Of a stretch of DNA of 64,000 bases, positions 51,816 through 60,096 are shown piece after piece. Each line of letters starts with the position of its first letter. Within the stretch, counting starts at the first letter, position 1. Under the pieces are notes generated by a model. It was not told where the DNA came from and searched no databases. It saw only the letters and a list, made by a program, of their open reading frames with translations. Made by a program: the position numbers and the translations under genes. The DNA is from Pseudomonas sp. PSB18 (GTDB taxonomy: Bacteria; Pseudomonadota; Gammaproteobacteria; Pseudomonadales; Pseudomonadaceae). The stretch is from assembly GCF_014596565.1 (NCBI RefSeq), contig NZ_NOIN01000005.1:186001-250000 (forward strand), read 5' to 3'.

Positions 51816-53000
51816 CTACCAGGTCAACACAGCCCCCACCGCAAACGTATCGGTGTCTTCGTTCTGAGCGCTGGTATCGTGGCCGTTGATTTCGAACTGG
51901 TTGTACTCGGCCACGAGCTTGAGGTTGTCGTTGACGTCATGGAACAGCGCAATGCCGCGGGTTTCATAATCGGCACCGCTGCCCACCACGCCGTTGCCGT
52001 CGTCATCGGTCTTGCCGTAGGACAGCGCCAGGCGGTTCTTGCCCAGCTTGTAGGAGCCTTGCAGCAGATAACCCTTGCTGTCGACGTTGCGCAACGTCGC
52101 TTCGCCGGCATTGTTGGTGAAGAACGGGTTGATGCCCTTGGCGGTGAACCCGGAGCCGGTGAGCGACAGGCCGCCCATCTTCGCCTGCACGCCATAACCG
52201 AGGCCTTTGGAGGTCACCGATTCGACGGTGGAGTCGGTGTTGTCCGAGGTCTGGTAGCTGCCGTTGAGCCAGCTGTAGATCTTCGCGCCGCCGAGGTCGA
52301 ACTGGTAAGTGATCTCGCTCTCGGTGCGCGGGTTTTCCTGGTAGGCCTTGCCGGTGGCGCTGTTGTCGTTGGTGTCCACCGGGTCCATGATCCCCACCGC
52401 CACCCGCAGCCCGTCCATGACCGGGGTGCGATAGGTGATCTGCGAGGTCGGGAACGGATAGGGATAGCCGCTGCCGATGTTGCCGAACGATACGCCACCG
52501 CCGTCCACCAGCCCCAGGGTGTCGCTGACCTGACCGTAGCCGGCGAGCAATTCGTCGAGCAGGATGTTGGAGCGGGCGAACAGGCCGAAGTCCTTGCCGA
52601 TCAACACCTCGCCCCACTCCGGGCTGGCGACGGTGCCGTAGAACTGGCGCACGTCGATGGCAGTGTCGGTGCCGTTGGTTTCGCTGTCGTTGATGGTCAC
52701 CCAGAACGACGTGCGAGCGCCCAGCTTGAGGTCATCGACCTGCTTGCTCATGTTGAAACCCAGGTAGTTGGGCAGGAACCCCATCTTGACCCGCGCCTGG
52801 CGCCGATCGTACTGCTCCCCTGCCCGGTCCACGTCGCTGTTGACGTAGAAGGCGTTGATGTAGCCGTCGGTGGAAAAGGTGGTCTGGTCCTTGTCGTACA
52901 GCATGATTTCGGCCTGGGCCCAAGGCGTCAGGCCGAGGGTCGAGAGGCTGGCGATGACCGCAGGCATAAGACGGCGACGGGTATTTTTATTGTTGTGCAT
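51816..53000 (-). CDS. outer-membrane porin (general Gram-negative porin fold)
   Basis: A 394-residue beta-barrel protein with a signal peptide (…LMPAVIASLSTLGLTPWAQA). Features of the Porin_4 group are 'DGYINAFYVNSDVDRAG', 'RVKMGFLPNYLGFNMSKQVD', 'RQFYGTVASPEWGEVLIGKD' and the final 'DTFAVGAVLTW' with a terminal aromatic residue. It lies between the PQQ cluster and a glucarate-type operon, so the solute could be an alcohol or acid from either; a similar porin flanks PQQ clusters in other pseudomonads. GGAG precedes the ATG, and an ACAACAATAAAAATAC tract covers codons 2-7. Confidence 0.85.
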   Translation of the reverse strand: MHNNKNTRRRLMPAVIASLSTLGLTPWAQAEIMLYDKDQTTFSTDGYINAFYVNSDVDRAGEQYDRRQARVKMGFLPNYLGFNMSKQVDDLKLGARTSFWVTINDSETNGTDTAIDVRQFYGTVASPEWGEVLIGKDFGLFARSNILLDELLAGYGQVSDTLGLVDGGGVSFGNIGSGYPYPFPTSQITYRTPVMDGLRVAVGIMDPVDTNDNSATGKAYQENPRTESEITYQFDLGGAKIYSWLNGSYQTSDNTDSTVESVTSKGLGYGVQAKMGGLSLTGSGFTAKGINPFFTNNAGEATLRNVDSKGYLLQGSYKLGKNRLALSYGKTDDDGNGVVGSGADYETRGIALFHDVNDNLKLVAEYNQFEINGHDTSAQNEDTDTFAVGAVLTW

Positions 53001-53349
53001 GGCGCGCTCCGCAACAGGGGACGGGATGTCGGAGGCGATTATCGAAAGGCTACGGGCCCCGCCATACGCTGCCTTGGAGGCAATTGGCGGGTGCTTTGGA
53101 AGCGCCGGTCCGGCGCGGCAGTTTGGGTGTACGACTGCACTGCCGGCGGACGCGGTACTTTGGGTGTGGGCCGATTGATCGGTGGGCGAACACTGAAACC
53201 TGTGGGAGCCGAGCTTGCTCGCGATGGCGGTGTGTCAGCTTGCATTTTCTGTTGAAGGTAGCGCCGTCATCGCGAGCAAGCTCGGCTCCCACAGAGTTCC
53301 CCACGGGTCTGTGGCAGCGAAGCTCCCGCAGACCCGTGGCACCATCCAC
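53001..53349. other. intergenic region between porin and enolase-family gene
   Basis: No gene is visible in these 349 bp. The region holds a REP pair (53201-53293) and presumably the porin promoter. A weak match to the regulator box, GTACTTTGGGTG at 53155-53166, lies 155 bp before the porin start. No convincing -35/-10 pair was chosen. Confidence 0.5.
53201..53293. repeat. REP pair (inverted)
   Basis: Facing copies of a TGTGGGAGCCGAGCTTGCTC subtype, downstream of the glucarate-dehydratase-type gene. Confidence 0.88.
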
Positions 53350-54624
53350 TCAGAACCTCGGCTTGACGGTCTTCCAGTCCGGCCGGTAGCGCTGCATCTG
53401 CCGCACATCATCGCGCTGGCGAATGCCGCAACGCAGGAACTGTTCATGCAGCATGCCCAGTTGGTCCCGGTCCAGCTCCAGCCCGAGTCCCGGCGCCCGG
53501 GTGATTTTCACGCAGCCATCGACAATCGGCAGCTTGCCTCCCTTGATCACCTCCTCATCCGGCTCCTGCCATGGGTAATGGGTGTCGCAGGCATAGTCCA
53601 GGTTCGGCACCGCGGCGGCTACGTGGGCCATGGCCATGAGGCTGATGCCCAGGTGCGAGTTCGAATGCATCGACACGCCGAGGCCAAAGGTGTCGCACAT
53701 TTTCGCCAGCGCCTGGGTGTCCCGCAGGCCACCCCAGTAATGGTGGTCGGCCAACACGATCTGCACGCTGTTCAGCGCTACGCTGCGGCGGAACTCGTCG
53801 AAATCGGTGACCACCATGTTGGTCGCCAACGGCAGGCCGGTGCGCTTGTGCAGCTCGGACATGCCCTCCAGACCCGGCGTCGGGTCTTCGTAATACTGCA
53901 GGTCATCGCCCAGCAGTTCAGCCATGCGAATGGAGGTTTCAAGCGACCAGTTGGCATTCGGGTCGATGCGCAACGGGTAGCCGGGAAAGGCCTGTTTCAG
54001 CGCCTTGATGCACGCCACTTCATGCTCCGGTTCCAGTGCACCCGCCTTGAGCTTGATGCTCTTGAAACCGTAGTCGGTGATCATGCGCCGGGCCTGGGCG
54101 ACGATCTGCTGTTCATTGAGCGCCTCGCCCCAGCTGTCCGGCGGATACGGCGAATCGATGTGCTCGGCGTACTTGAAAAACAGGTACGCGCTGAACGGGA
54201 TCTCATCGCGAATCGCGCCGCCCAGCAGATCCACCAGCGGCACGTTCAGGTAATGGGCCTGCAGGTCCAGGCAGGCCACTTCGAATGCCGAATAGGCATT
54301 GCTCACGGCCTTGCTCGCATGGGAGCCCGGCGCCAGTTCGGCACCGGCGACACTGGCGGGCCGCTGCGCGGCGACGGTGGCCTGGACGATGGCCCGCAAC
54401 TGGTTGAGGTTGAACGGGTCCAGGCCGATCAGTTGGTCCTGCAGTTGTTGCTGGATCGCCAGGGCCGGCGCATCGCCATAGCTCTCGCCCAGACCGATGT
54501 AGCCGTTGTCACTCTCGATCTCGATGATCGAGCGCAGCGCAAACGGCTCATGAATGCCGCTGGCGTTGAGCAATGGCGGATCGCGAAAGGCAATGGGGGT
54601 GACGGTGACGCGTTTGATCTTCAT
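53350..54624 (-). CDS. gudD: glucarate-dehydratase-type enolase-superfamily enzyme
   Basis: A 424-residue member of the mandelate-racemase/glucarate-dehydratase subgroup that would dehydrate D-glucarate (or a close relative) to 5-keto-4-deoxyglucarate. Visible elements are the K-x-K base 'KSIKLKAGALEPEHE', metal ligands in 'LRIDPNANWSLET' and 'YYEDPTPGLEGM', the third ligand region 'QIVLADHHYWGGLRD', and the catalytic His in 'VSMHSNSHLGISLM'. It overlaps the upstream MFS gene by four bases. It could also act on galactarate or idarate; the transporter and divergent LysR fit a sugar-acid operon. Confidence 0.85.
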   Translation of the reverse strand: MKIKRVTVTPIAFRDPPLLNASGIHEPFALRSIIEIESDNGYIGLGESYGDAPALAIQQQLQDQLIGLDPFNLNQLRAIVQATVAAQRPASVAGAELAPGSHASKAVSNAYSAFEVACLDLQAHYLNVPLVDLLGGAIRDEIPFSAYLFFKYAEHIDSPYPPDSWGEALNEQQIVAQARRMITDYGFKSIKLKAGALEPEHEVACIKALKQAFPGYPLRIDPNANWSLETSIRMAELLGDDLQYYEDPTPGLEGMSELHKRTGLPLATNMVVTDFDEFRRSVALNSVQIVLADHHYWGGLRDTQALAKMCDTFGLGVSMHSNSHLGISLMAMAHVAAAVPNLDYACDTHYPWQEPDEEVIKGGKLPIVDGCVKITRAPGLGLELDRDQLGMLHEQFLRCGIRQRDDVRQMQRYRPDWKTVKPRF

Positions 54625-56018
54625 ACAGCGGCTCCCGATGGGCCAGGGTTCAAGGCTTGGGTGTTTTCCGGTGGATTGGCCTGCGCGACGGTTTCACGCT
54701 TGCCGGACAATGAGTTGGGCGTGTCACGCCCCGGTGAGGTACGGGCGAAGAAGATCACCACGGCGGCGACCAGCGAGGTAATCGCCAGGCCATACAGGCC
54801 GCCCTCGATGGAGCCGGTGGTCTGCTCCAGGAAACCGAACGCCGTCGGTGCGACGAAGCCGCCGAGGTTGCCGATGGAGTTGATCAGGGCAATCACCGCC
54901 GCCGCGATGCGGGCGTCCAGGTAGCCCTGGGGAATCGGCCAGAACAGCGCCGACGCGGCCTTGAAACCAATGGCCGCGAAACAGATGGCGACGAAGGCGA
55001 AGATAGGCCCGCCGGTGGTGGACATGAACATGCCGAACGCCGCGATCACCAGGGTCGCCGCCACCCACGCTTGCTGGAATTTCCATTTACCGGCCAGGGC
55101 CGCGAAGGCGTACATCGCCACGATGGAAATGATCCACGGGATGGAGTTGAGCAAACCGACCTGGAAATCCCCCAGGCTGCCCATTTTCCTGATCATGCTC
55201 GGCAGCCAGAACGTGGCGCCGTAGATCGTCAGGGCGATGGAGAAGTAGATGAAACAGAACAGCGCGATCTGCCGGTCGGCGAGCAGCTTGAACATCGATG
55301 GCTTGACCACCTGGGCGGCTTCCCGGGCCCGCTGTTCTTCGGCAATCGTCGCGGTCAACACTGCTTTCTCTTCAGCGGTCAGCCATTTGGCCTGGTTGGG
55401 GTGCGATTGCAGCCAGAACCAGACAAACCCGCACAGCACAATGGAGGCAAAGCCTTCGATCAGGAACATCCACTGCCAGCCATGCAGGCCCATGCCGCTG
55501 ACATTCAACAGCGCACCGGACACCGGCCCGGAAATCACCGAAGCGATGGCCGAACCGCTGAGGAAGATCGCCATCGCCTTGCCGCGCTCGTTGGCCGGCA
55601 ACCATTGGGTGAAGTAGTAGATGATGCCGGGAAAGAACCCCGCCTCCGCCGCACCGAGAATGAAGCGCAGTACATAGAAACTGGTCTCGCCACGCACAAA
55701 GGCCATGGCCATCGCCGCCGCGCCCCAGGTGAACATGATCCGCGTCAGCCAGGCCCGGGCGCCGTAGCGTTGCAGGAGCATGTTGGACGGCACTTCGAAC
55801 AGCGCGTAGCCGACGAAGAACAGCCCGGCGCCAAGCCCGTAGGCGGCGGCACCGATGCCCAGGTCGGTTTCCAGGTGGCTGCGCACGAAGCCGATGTTGA
55901 CCCGGTCGATGTAGTTGACGATGAACATCACCACCACCAGGGGCAGTACATGACGTTTGACCTTGGCCGCGGCGCGCGCCAGGGTACTGTCATGCGTGGA
56001 GTCCGTTACGTTATTCAA
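54621..56018 (-). CDS. MFS sugar-acid transporter (ACS family, GudP-like)
   Basis: A 465-residue, 12-helix importer. Signatures of the anion:cation symporter family are 'LPLVVVMFIVNYIDRVNIGF' in helix 1, 'FFVGYALFEVPSNMLLQRYG' in helix 2, 'LGAAEAGFFPGIIYYFTQWL' in helix 4, and 'FWPIPQGYLDARIAAAVIAL' in the second half. Members carry glucarate, galactonate, 4-hydroxyphenylacetate or phthalate. Its four-base overlap (ATGA) with the glucarate-dehydratase-type gene makes glucarate the best guess. ACAAAAACAACGATTGGGAGG overlaps its ribosome-binding site, another Crc/Hfq-type leader. Confidence 0.9.
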   Translation of the reverse strand: MNNVTDSTHDSTLARAAAKVKRHVLPLVVVMFIVNYIDRVNIGFVRSHLETDLGIGAAAYGLGAGLFFVGYALFEVPSNMLLQRYGARAWLTRIMFTWGAAAMAMAFVRGETSFYVLRFILGAAEAGFFPGIIYYFTQWLPANERGKAMAIFLSGSAIASVISGPVSGALLNVSGMGLHGWQWMFLIEGFASIVLCGFVWFWLQSHPNQAKWLTAEEKAVLTATIAEEQRAREAAQVVKPSMFKLLADRQIALFCFIYFSIALTIYGATFWLPSMIRKMGSLGDFQVGLLNSIPWIISIVAMYAFAALAGKWKFQQAWVAATLVIAAFGMFMSTTGGPIFAFVAICFAAIGFKAASALFWPIPQGYLDARIAAAVIALINSIGNLGGFVAPTAFGFLEQTTGSIEGGLYGLAITSLVAAVVIFFARTSPGRDTPNSLSGKRETVAQANPPENTQALNPGPSGAAV

Positions 56019-56101
56019 GGGAGCCTCCCAATCGTTGTTTTTGTGGGGAACGGCTCGATGATGGACGGGGTGTATTGTTCCCGTCTAATCTAACTTGGCA
56101 C

Positions 56102-56126
56102 TTGATTGATACCTGGATTGAATCAA
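56102..56126. promoter_or_regulatory. inverted repeat at the LysR start, possible autoregulatory site
   Basis: TTGATT-N13-AATCAA, ending on the first base of the LysR start codon and facing the divergent MFS operon. It suits a LysR-type site but is short. Confidence 0.3.
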
Positions 56127-57022
56127 TGTTTGAACTGGCCCAACTGCGCTGCTTTACCACCGTCGCGACGGAGCTCAATTTCCGCCGCGCCGCCGAACGG
56201 TTGAACATGACCCAACCGCCCTTGAGCCGACAGATCCAATTGCTGGAGCATCACCTGGGCGTCGAGCTGTTCACCCGCAGCACCCGCAGCGTTGCCCTCA
56301 CCGCCGCCGGCCGGGCTTTTTTCATCGAGGCGCAGAACCTGCTGGAGCAGGCGCAACAAGCCGCCACGGCCGCCCGACGCTTCGCCCAGGGCGACATCGG
56401 CTCGGTCACCATCAGCTTCGTCGGCAGCGCGGTCTATGAGTTCCTGCCCAAGGTCATCGCCGAAGCACGGCTGAAACAGCCCCAGGTCAAAATCGTCCTC
56501 TCGGAAATGAATACCTACCAGCAGCACGAGGCCCTGCGCGCGCGGCGCATCGACCTGGGCATTGTCCGCTCACCGCTGCTGGAAACCGGCTACGCCACCG
56601 AGTGCCTGGTGCGCGAACCCTTTGTCCTGGCGGTGCCTGCCAGTCATCCGCTGGCCCGCACCGAATCCGTCAGTGTCCAGGACCTCGATGGCGAGCCGTT
56701 CCTGATGTATTCCCATTCCGCCTACCCGCCCTTCAACGAATTGCTCACCGGCATGCTCCGCTCGGCCCGGGTCGCGCCACAATTCGTGCAATGGCTGGGG
56801 TCATCACTGACGATCCTGGCGCTGGTCAACGCCGGCATGGGCCTGGCACTGGTTCCGCGCTGTGCCACCAGCGTGGTGTTCAAGCAGGTGGTGTTCCGGG
56901 AGATCGATCTGGGCGAAGGGGTACAGAGCGAGTTGCACCTGGTGTGGCGCGAGGACAATGACAACCCGGCGTTCACCATGTTGCTGGAAGGGATTCGGGG
57001 GGCGGTTCGCGAGGGATTTTGA
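56126..57022 (+). CDS. LysR-family regulator of the glucarate-type operon
   Basis: A 298-residue LysR-type regulator: N-terminal helix-turn-helix ('LRCFTTVATELNFRRAAERL', 'NMTQPPLSRQIQLLEHHLGV', 'ELFTRSTRSVALTAAG') and a C-terminal effector domain ('GSVTISFVGSAVYEFLPKVI'). The N-terminal pattern is that of the BenM/CatM-like subgroup. It is divergent from the MFS-enolase operon, so it probably activates that operon with the sugar acid as inducer. ATG 56126 begins the conserved MFELAQLRCF; the frame upstream (to 56075) was not used. Confidence 0.9.
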   Translation: MFELAQLRCFTTVATELNFRRAAERLNMTQPPLSRQIQLLEHHLGVELFTRSTRSVALTAAGRAFFIEAQNLLEQAQQAATAARRFAQGDIGSVTISFVGSAVYEFLPKVIAEARLKQPQVKIVLSEMNTYQQHEALRARRIDLGIVRSPLLETGYATECLVREPFVLAVPASHPLARTESVSVQDLDGEPFLMYSHSAYPPFNELLTGMLRSARVAPQFVQWLGSSLTILALVNAGMGLALVPRCATSVVFKQVVFREIDLGEGVQSELHLVWREDNDNPAFTMLLEGIRGAVREGF

Positions 57023-57179
57023 TCCGTGGCCTGCCGAAGCAGGCTTGTCGAGTACACATTCGTCCGGTTCCCGACCGATCAGCAACTCAGGTGTTCCCGT
57101 CACCACCAAGTAGTTGTACGATGACAGATGAGTGCTCTCGACACTCATTCCTCATACCTACAACAACAAGGACACCCCC

Positions 57180-57614
57180 ATGAAAAAAGCGACATTGGTG
57201 ATGAGCTTCCTGTGCCTGTTCGGCGGCTACGCAGCCACGGCCGCTGCTTCGGCCGAGCAAGACGTGGCCCAGGCCGTCGACCACCTGACCCAGGCCATGC
57301 TGCACAAGGACATCCCCCAGCTTCAGGCCCTGGCCGCCGAGAACCTCACCTACGGTCACTCCAGCGGCAACATCCAGGACAAGAAAGCCTTCATCGCCGA
57401 CATCGAAACCGGCAAGAGCGCGTTCAAGACCCTGGAAATGCAGAACCAGAAAATCACCCTGTCCGGTGACACGGCCCTGGTGCGCAACCATTTCTCGGCT
57501 CAGGCGATCAAGGGCACCGACATCGTGCCGACTGAAATCGAGAACTTCCAGATCTGGCAGAAACAGAAGAATGGCAAGTGGCTGCTGATCGGGCGGCAGG
57601 CGTTCAAGTTCTAA
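57180..57614 (+). CDS. exported SnoaL/NTF2-like protein (DUF4440 type)
   Basis: A 144-residue protein with a signal peptide (MKKATLVMSFLCLFGGYAAT…AAAS) and a small cone-shaped fold: 'VDHLTQAMLHKDIPQLQALA', 'NLTYGHSSGNIQDKKAFIAD' and 'FQIWQKQKNGKWLLIGRQAF'. Such domains bind small molecules or act as hydrolases or isomerases; nothing here specifies the reaction. AAGGA lies seven bases before the ATG, within ACAACAACAAGGA (57160-57172), a Crc/Hfq-type leader that hints at a catabolic role. It stands alone between a LysR gene and a REP. Confidence 0.85.
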   Translation: MKKATLVMSFLCLFGGYAATAAASAEQDVAQAVDHLTQAMLHKDIPQLQALAAENLTYGHSSGNIQDKKAFIADIETGKSAFKTLEMQNQKITLSGDTALVRNHFSAQAIKGTDIVPTEIENFQIWQKQKNGKWLLIGRQAFKF

Positions 57615-57670
57615 TCACTTCCACAGGGTCTATCAATAGACAGTGGTCTTGCGGTCAACCCTGAACCCAA

Positions 57671-57742
57671 TGTGGGAGCGAGCCTGCTCGCGATGGCGTC
57701 AGTCCAGTGACTACCGTTATCGCGAGCAGGCTCGCTCCCACA
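57671..57742. repeat. REP pair (inverted, short spacer)
   Basis: Facing TGTGGGAGCGAGCCTGCTCG copies with a short spacer, between the convergent SnoaL-like and LysR genes. Confidence 0.9.
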
Positions 57743-57752
57743 GGGATTGCCC

Positions 57753-58676
57753 TTAGCTGCCTGCCCACTGCTCCCGGTGCTGCAACAGGAAATCGACGAA
57801 GGCGCGGACCCGTTGGGGCATGTAGCGGCCATGGGGGTAGAGCAAGGTGAAGGGACGTGAGCGGCCACTGAAAGGCTGCAGCACTTCCACCAGGCTCCCG
57901 TCCGCCAGTTCCTGTTCGACGATGAAGCGGTAGGTCTGGAACAGTCCCGCGCCATGCCTGGCCAGCGTCACCCCGCCCAGCACATCGTCCGAGCAGCAAT
58001 AGTTGCCCTGGCCGAACACCTCCCGCTCCTTGCCATCGACATTGAACAACCAGGAAATTCGCCGACCGCTGCTGGGCAACTCGAACTGGATGCATTCGTG
58101 AGCGTCCAGGTCTTCGAGGGTGCGCGGTGTGCCGACCCTGTGCAGATAGTCCGGCGCGGCGACCACCACCAGCTTCGCATCCTCCAGTAAACGGGCGATC
58201 AGGGAAGAGTCCGGCTGGGCCCGGACCCGAATCGCCAGGTCATAGCCCTCGGCGACGAAGTCGATGTTCCGATTGCTCAGGTGCACGTCCACGCTGACTT
58301 GCGGATACAGCGCACGGAAGGCCGGCAGCAAGGGCAGGATCCGGTGATGACCGTAGGTGGTGGGCAGGCTGATGCGCAGTTGTCCGGACGGCATCGATTG
58401 CGCCCCCATCATCTCCTGTTGCGCCTCCACCAACTGGGTCAGCGCCTGCCGGCACTGCTCGAAATAGGTCTTCCCGGCCTCGGTCAGGCGGATGCTGCGG
58501 GTGGTGCGCACGAACAGGCGTGAGCCCAGGCGTTCCTCCAGGCGAAAGATCGAACGGCTCACCGCCGCCGGGGTAACACCCGCCACTTGGGCCGCCGCCG
58601 TGAAGCTGCCCGCTTCGGCCGCCAGGCAGAACAGTTCTATGCTGCCCAATTGCAGGTCGTCGAAATGTCGCTTCAT
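57753..58676 (-). CDS. LysR-family regulator next to tautomerase/SDR genes
   Basis: A 307-residue LysR-type regulator of the large CrgA/DsdC-like subgroup: helix-turn-helix 'ELFCLAAEAGSFTAAAQVAG', 'VTPAAVSRSIFRLEERLGSR', 'LFVRTTRSIRLTEAGKTYFE'; effector domain starting 'MPSGQLRISLPTTYGHHRIL'. It is divergent from a tautomerase gene. The promoter regions of the tautomerase and the next gene (SDR) share 35 of 55 aligned positions without gaps, which suggests both are its targets. Confidence 0.92.
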   Translation of the reverse strand: MKRHFDDLQLGSIELFCLAAEAGSFTAAAQVAGVTPAAVSRSIFRLEERLGSRLFVRTTRSIRLTEAGKTYFEQCRQALTQLVEAQQEMMGAQSMPSGQLRISLPTTYGHHRILPLLPAFRALYPQVSVDVHLSNRNIDFVAEGYDLAIRVRAQPDSSLIARLLEDAKLVVVAAPDYLHRVGTPRTLEDLDAHECIQFELPSSGRRISWLFNVDGKEREVFGQGNYCCSDDVLGGVTLARHGAGLFQTYRFIVEQELADGSLVEVLQPFSGRSRPFTLLYPHGRYMPQRVRAFVDFLLQHREQWAGS

Positions 58677-58691
58677 GATTCATTACACCGT

Positions 58692-58746
58692 GTATCAACT
58701 GAAGATCACAGCTGCCTGTTTATCAGCCCGTGGCGTATAAATACAG
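58692..58746 (+). promoter_or_regulatory. tautomerase promoter/operator module, copy A
   Basis: This 55-bp block lies 57 bp before the tautomerase start. It shares GTATCAACT, GTTTATCA and ATAC at identical offsets with the block before the SDR gene (35 of 55 positions, no gaps). TATAAAT near its end could be a -10. Confidence 0.55.
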
Positions 58747-58803
58747 TGGCTTCGGTCGCGCGGGGAAACCTGCGCACCTTCTCTCAACCAGCAGGAGTGC
58801 AAC

Positions 58804-59010
58804 ATGCCTTTCGTCAATGTGCGTATCACCCGCGATGGCGTCACCCGCGAACAGAAAGCCCAGGTGATCTCGGAGATCACCGAAACCCTCCAGCGCGTAC
58901 TGGGCAAGGACCCGCACCTGACCCATATCGTGATCGAGGAAGTCGATACGGATAACTGGGGTTATGCGGGCATGACGACCACGCAGTATCGAAGTCTTCC
59001 CAAAGAGTGA
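58804..59010 (+). CDS. 4-oxalocrotonate-tautomerase-family protein
   Basis: A 68-residue small tautomerase. After Met removal the chain begins with Pro1 (PFVNVRITRDG), the catalytic base of the family, and 'VTREQKAQVISEITETLQRV' and 'THIVIEEVDTDNWGYAGM' follow the usual beta-alpha-beta pattern. Such enzymes work as hexamers or trimers and isomerise keto/enol or dehalogenate substrates; the substrate is unknown. It is divergent from a LysR gene and followed by a terminator, so it is its own transcript; the next gene (SDR) has a look-alike promoter. Confidence 0.88.
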   Translation: MPFVNVRITRDGVTREQKAQVISEITETLQRVLGKDPHLTHIVIEEVDTDNWGYAGMTTTQYRSLPKE

Positions 59011-59025
59011 GCACCTGCTTCTATC

Positions 59026-59054
59026 AAGCCCGGCCTGATTGACCGGGCTTTTTT
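59026..59054 (+). terminator. rho-independent terminator of the tautomerase gene
   Basis: Stem AAGCCCGG / CCGGGCTT with a 9-base loop, followed by TTTT. Confidence 0.88.
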
Positions 59055-59073
59055 GTGCCTGCCAACTTCCCCC

Positions 59074-59101
59074 TGTGGGAGCGAGCAAGCTCGCTCCCAC
59101 A
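59074..59101. repeat. compact REP palindrome
   Basis: The two REP arms are fused with almost no spacer: TGTGGGAGCGAGC-AA-GCTCGCTCCCACA. It looks like a collapsed REP pair or the minimal outer stem. Confidence 0.85.
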
Positions 59102-59137
59102 GGGGCTTACTGTTGAATGGGAGATTGATTACATCAG

Positions 59138-59192
59138 GTATCAACTCAAGTACCGCCAATCCCGTTTATCAATCCCGAGCGCATCAATACTC
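59138..59192 (+). promoter_or_regulatory. SDR promoter/operator module, copy B
   Basis: A 55-bp block, 60 bp before the SDR start, that aligns without gaps to copy A before the tautomerase gene. Conserved islands are GTATCAACT, GTTTATCA, GCG and AATAC. Confidence 0.55.
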
Positions 59193-59252
59193 TGATCTCA
59201 ACCACCGCCCCTACTGGCGCAGCGGTTCAACTCAACGATCAGGAGTCACATC

Positions 59253-59987
59253 ATGAGTCTCAACAAAACCGTCATCATCACCGGCGCGTCCAGCGGCATC
59301 GGCCTGGGTCTGGTCAAGGCGTTTCTGGATCACGGTTACAACGTGGTCGGCAACGCCCGCTCCCGCACGGGGCTGGATGATGCCGCCGGCCAATTCGATC
59401 ATTCGGCCCGCTTCATCGGTGTGGCCGGCGATATCGCCGACCCGGCGACTTCGACCCAGCTCATCGCCAAGGCCGTCGAAGCGTTCGGCGCCGTTGATGG
59501 GCTGGTGAACAATGCCGGGTTCTTCCTGCCCAAACCCTTCATCGAATACAGCCCCCAAGACCTGGAGTCACTGCTGGACACCAACCTCAAGGGACTGGTT
59601 TATGCCAGCCAGGCGGCCGCCGCGCACATGATCAGTCGTCGGCAAGGCTTCATCATCAATATTTCCGCCGCCGTGGCCCTGCAACCGAACATCCAGGTGC
59701 CGGCCGCGCTGCCAGTGTTGATCAAGGGTGGCGTCAACCAGATGACCCGCGCCCTGGCCCTTGAGCTGTCGCCGCACAACATCAAGGTCAACGCCGTCGC
59801 GCCCGGCATCATCGATACACCGATGCATGACCCCGCTCATCGCGAATTCCTCAACAACCTGGCACCTGCCGGCCGCGTGGGCACCATCGGGGAAATTGCC
59901 GAGGCGGTGCTGTACCTGGCGGGCGCCGACTTTACGACTGGCGCGGTGCTGCCGGTGGATGGCGGGATGAGCACGGGCAAGTGGTAG
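59253..59987 (+). CDS. short-chain dehydrogenase/reductase family protein lacking the catalytic Tyr
   Basis: A 244-residue SDR with the NAD(P) motif 'ITGASSGIGLGL' (residues 9-20), structural 'LVNNAGF', Asn111, Ser138 in 'IINISAAVAL' and the lower-loop 'VAPGIIDTPM'. In the active-site Y-x3-K motif, Lys158 is present but the Tyr position is Pro154 ('AALPVLIKGGV'), read directly from codons CCA GTG TTG ATC AAG. It may have lost oxidoreductase activity or use another residue. The neighbours are a LysR regulator and a tautomerase with a matching promoter. The ATG follows CAGGAGTCACATC. Confidence 0.88.
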   Translation: MSLNKTVIITGASSGIGLGLVKAFLDHGYNVVGNARSRTGLDDAAGQFDHSARFIGVAGDIADPATSTQLIAKAVEAFGAVDGLVNNAGFFLPKPFIEYSPQDLESLLDTNLKGLVYASQAAAAHMISRRQGFIINISAAVALQPNIQVPAALPVLIKGGVNQMTRALALELSPHNIKVNAVAPGIIDTPMHDPAHREFLNNLAPAGRVGTIGEIAEAVLYLAGADFTTGAVLPVDGGMSTGKW

Positions 59988-60006
59988 GAGTCGCCGCAGT
60001 TTCCTT

Positions 60007-60081
60007 TGTGGGAGCGAGCCTGCTCGCGATGGCGGTGTGTCAGCTGGAAATTCCGCTATCGCGAGCACGCTCGCTCCCACA
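60007..60081. repeat. REP pair (inverted, short spacer)
   Basis: Facing TGTGGGAGCGAGCCTGCTCG copies lie between the convergent SDR and TonB-receptor genes. Confidence 0.9.
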
Positions 60082-60096
60082 GGGATTGCACTTGCG

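Noticed and set aside
50265..53255. A ~1000-codon open frame on the plus strand
   Set aside because: It runs antisense to the kinase, FIST and porin genes, has no family motifs, and its composition is what a high-GC third-position shadow gives.
56085..56125. Sigma-54 promoter (TGGCAC...) upstream of the LysR gene
   Set aside because: TGGCAC is present, but the required TTGC element at the right spacing is not.
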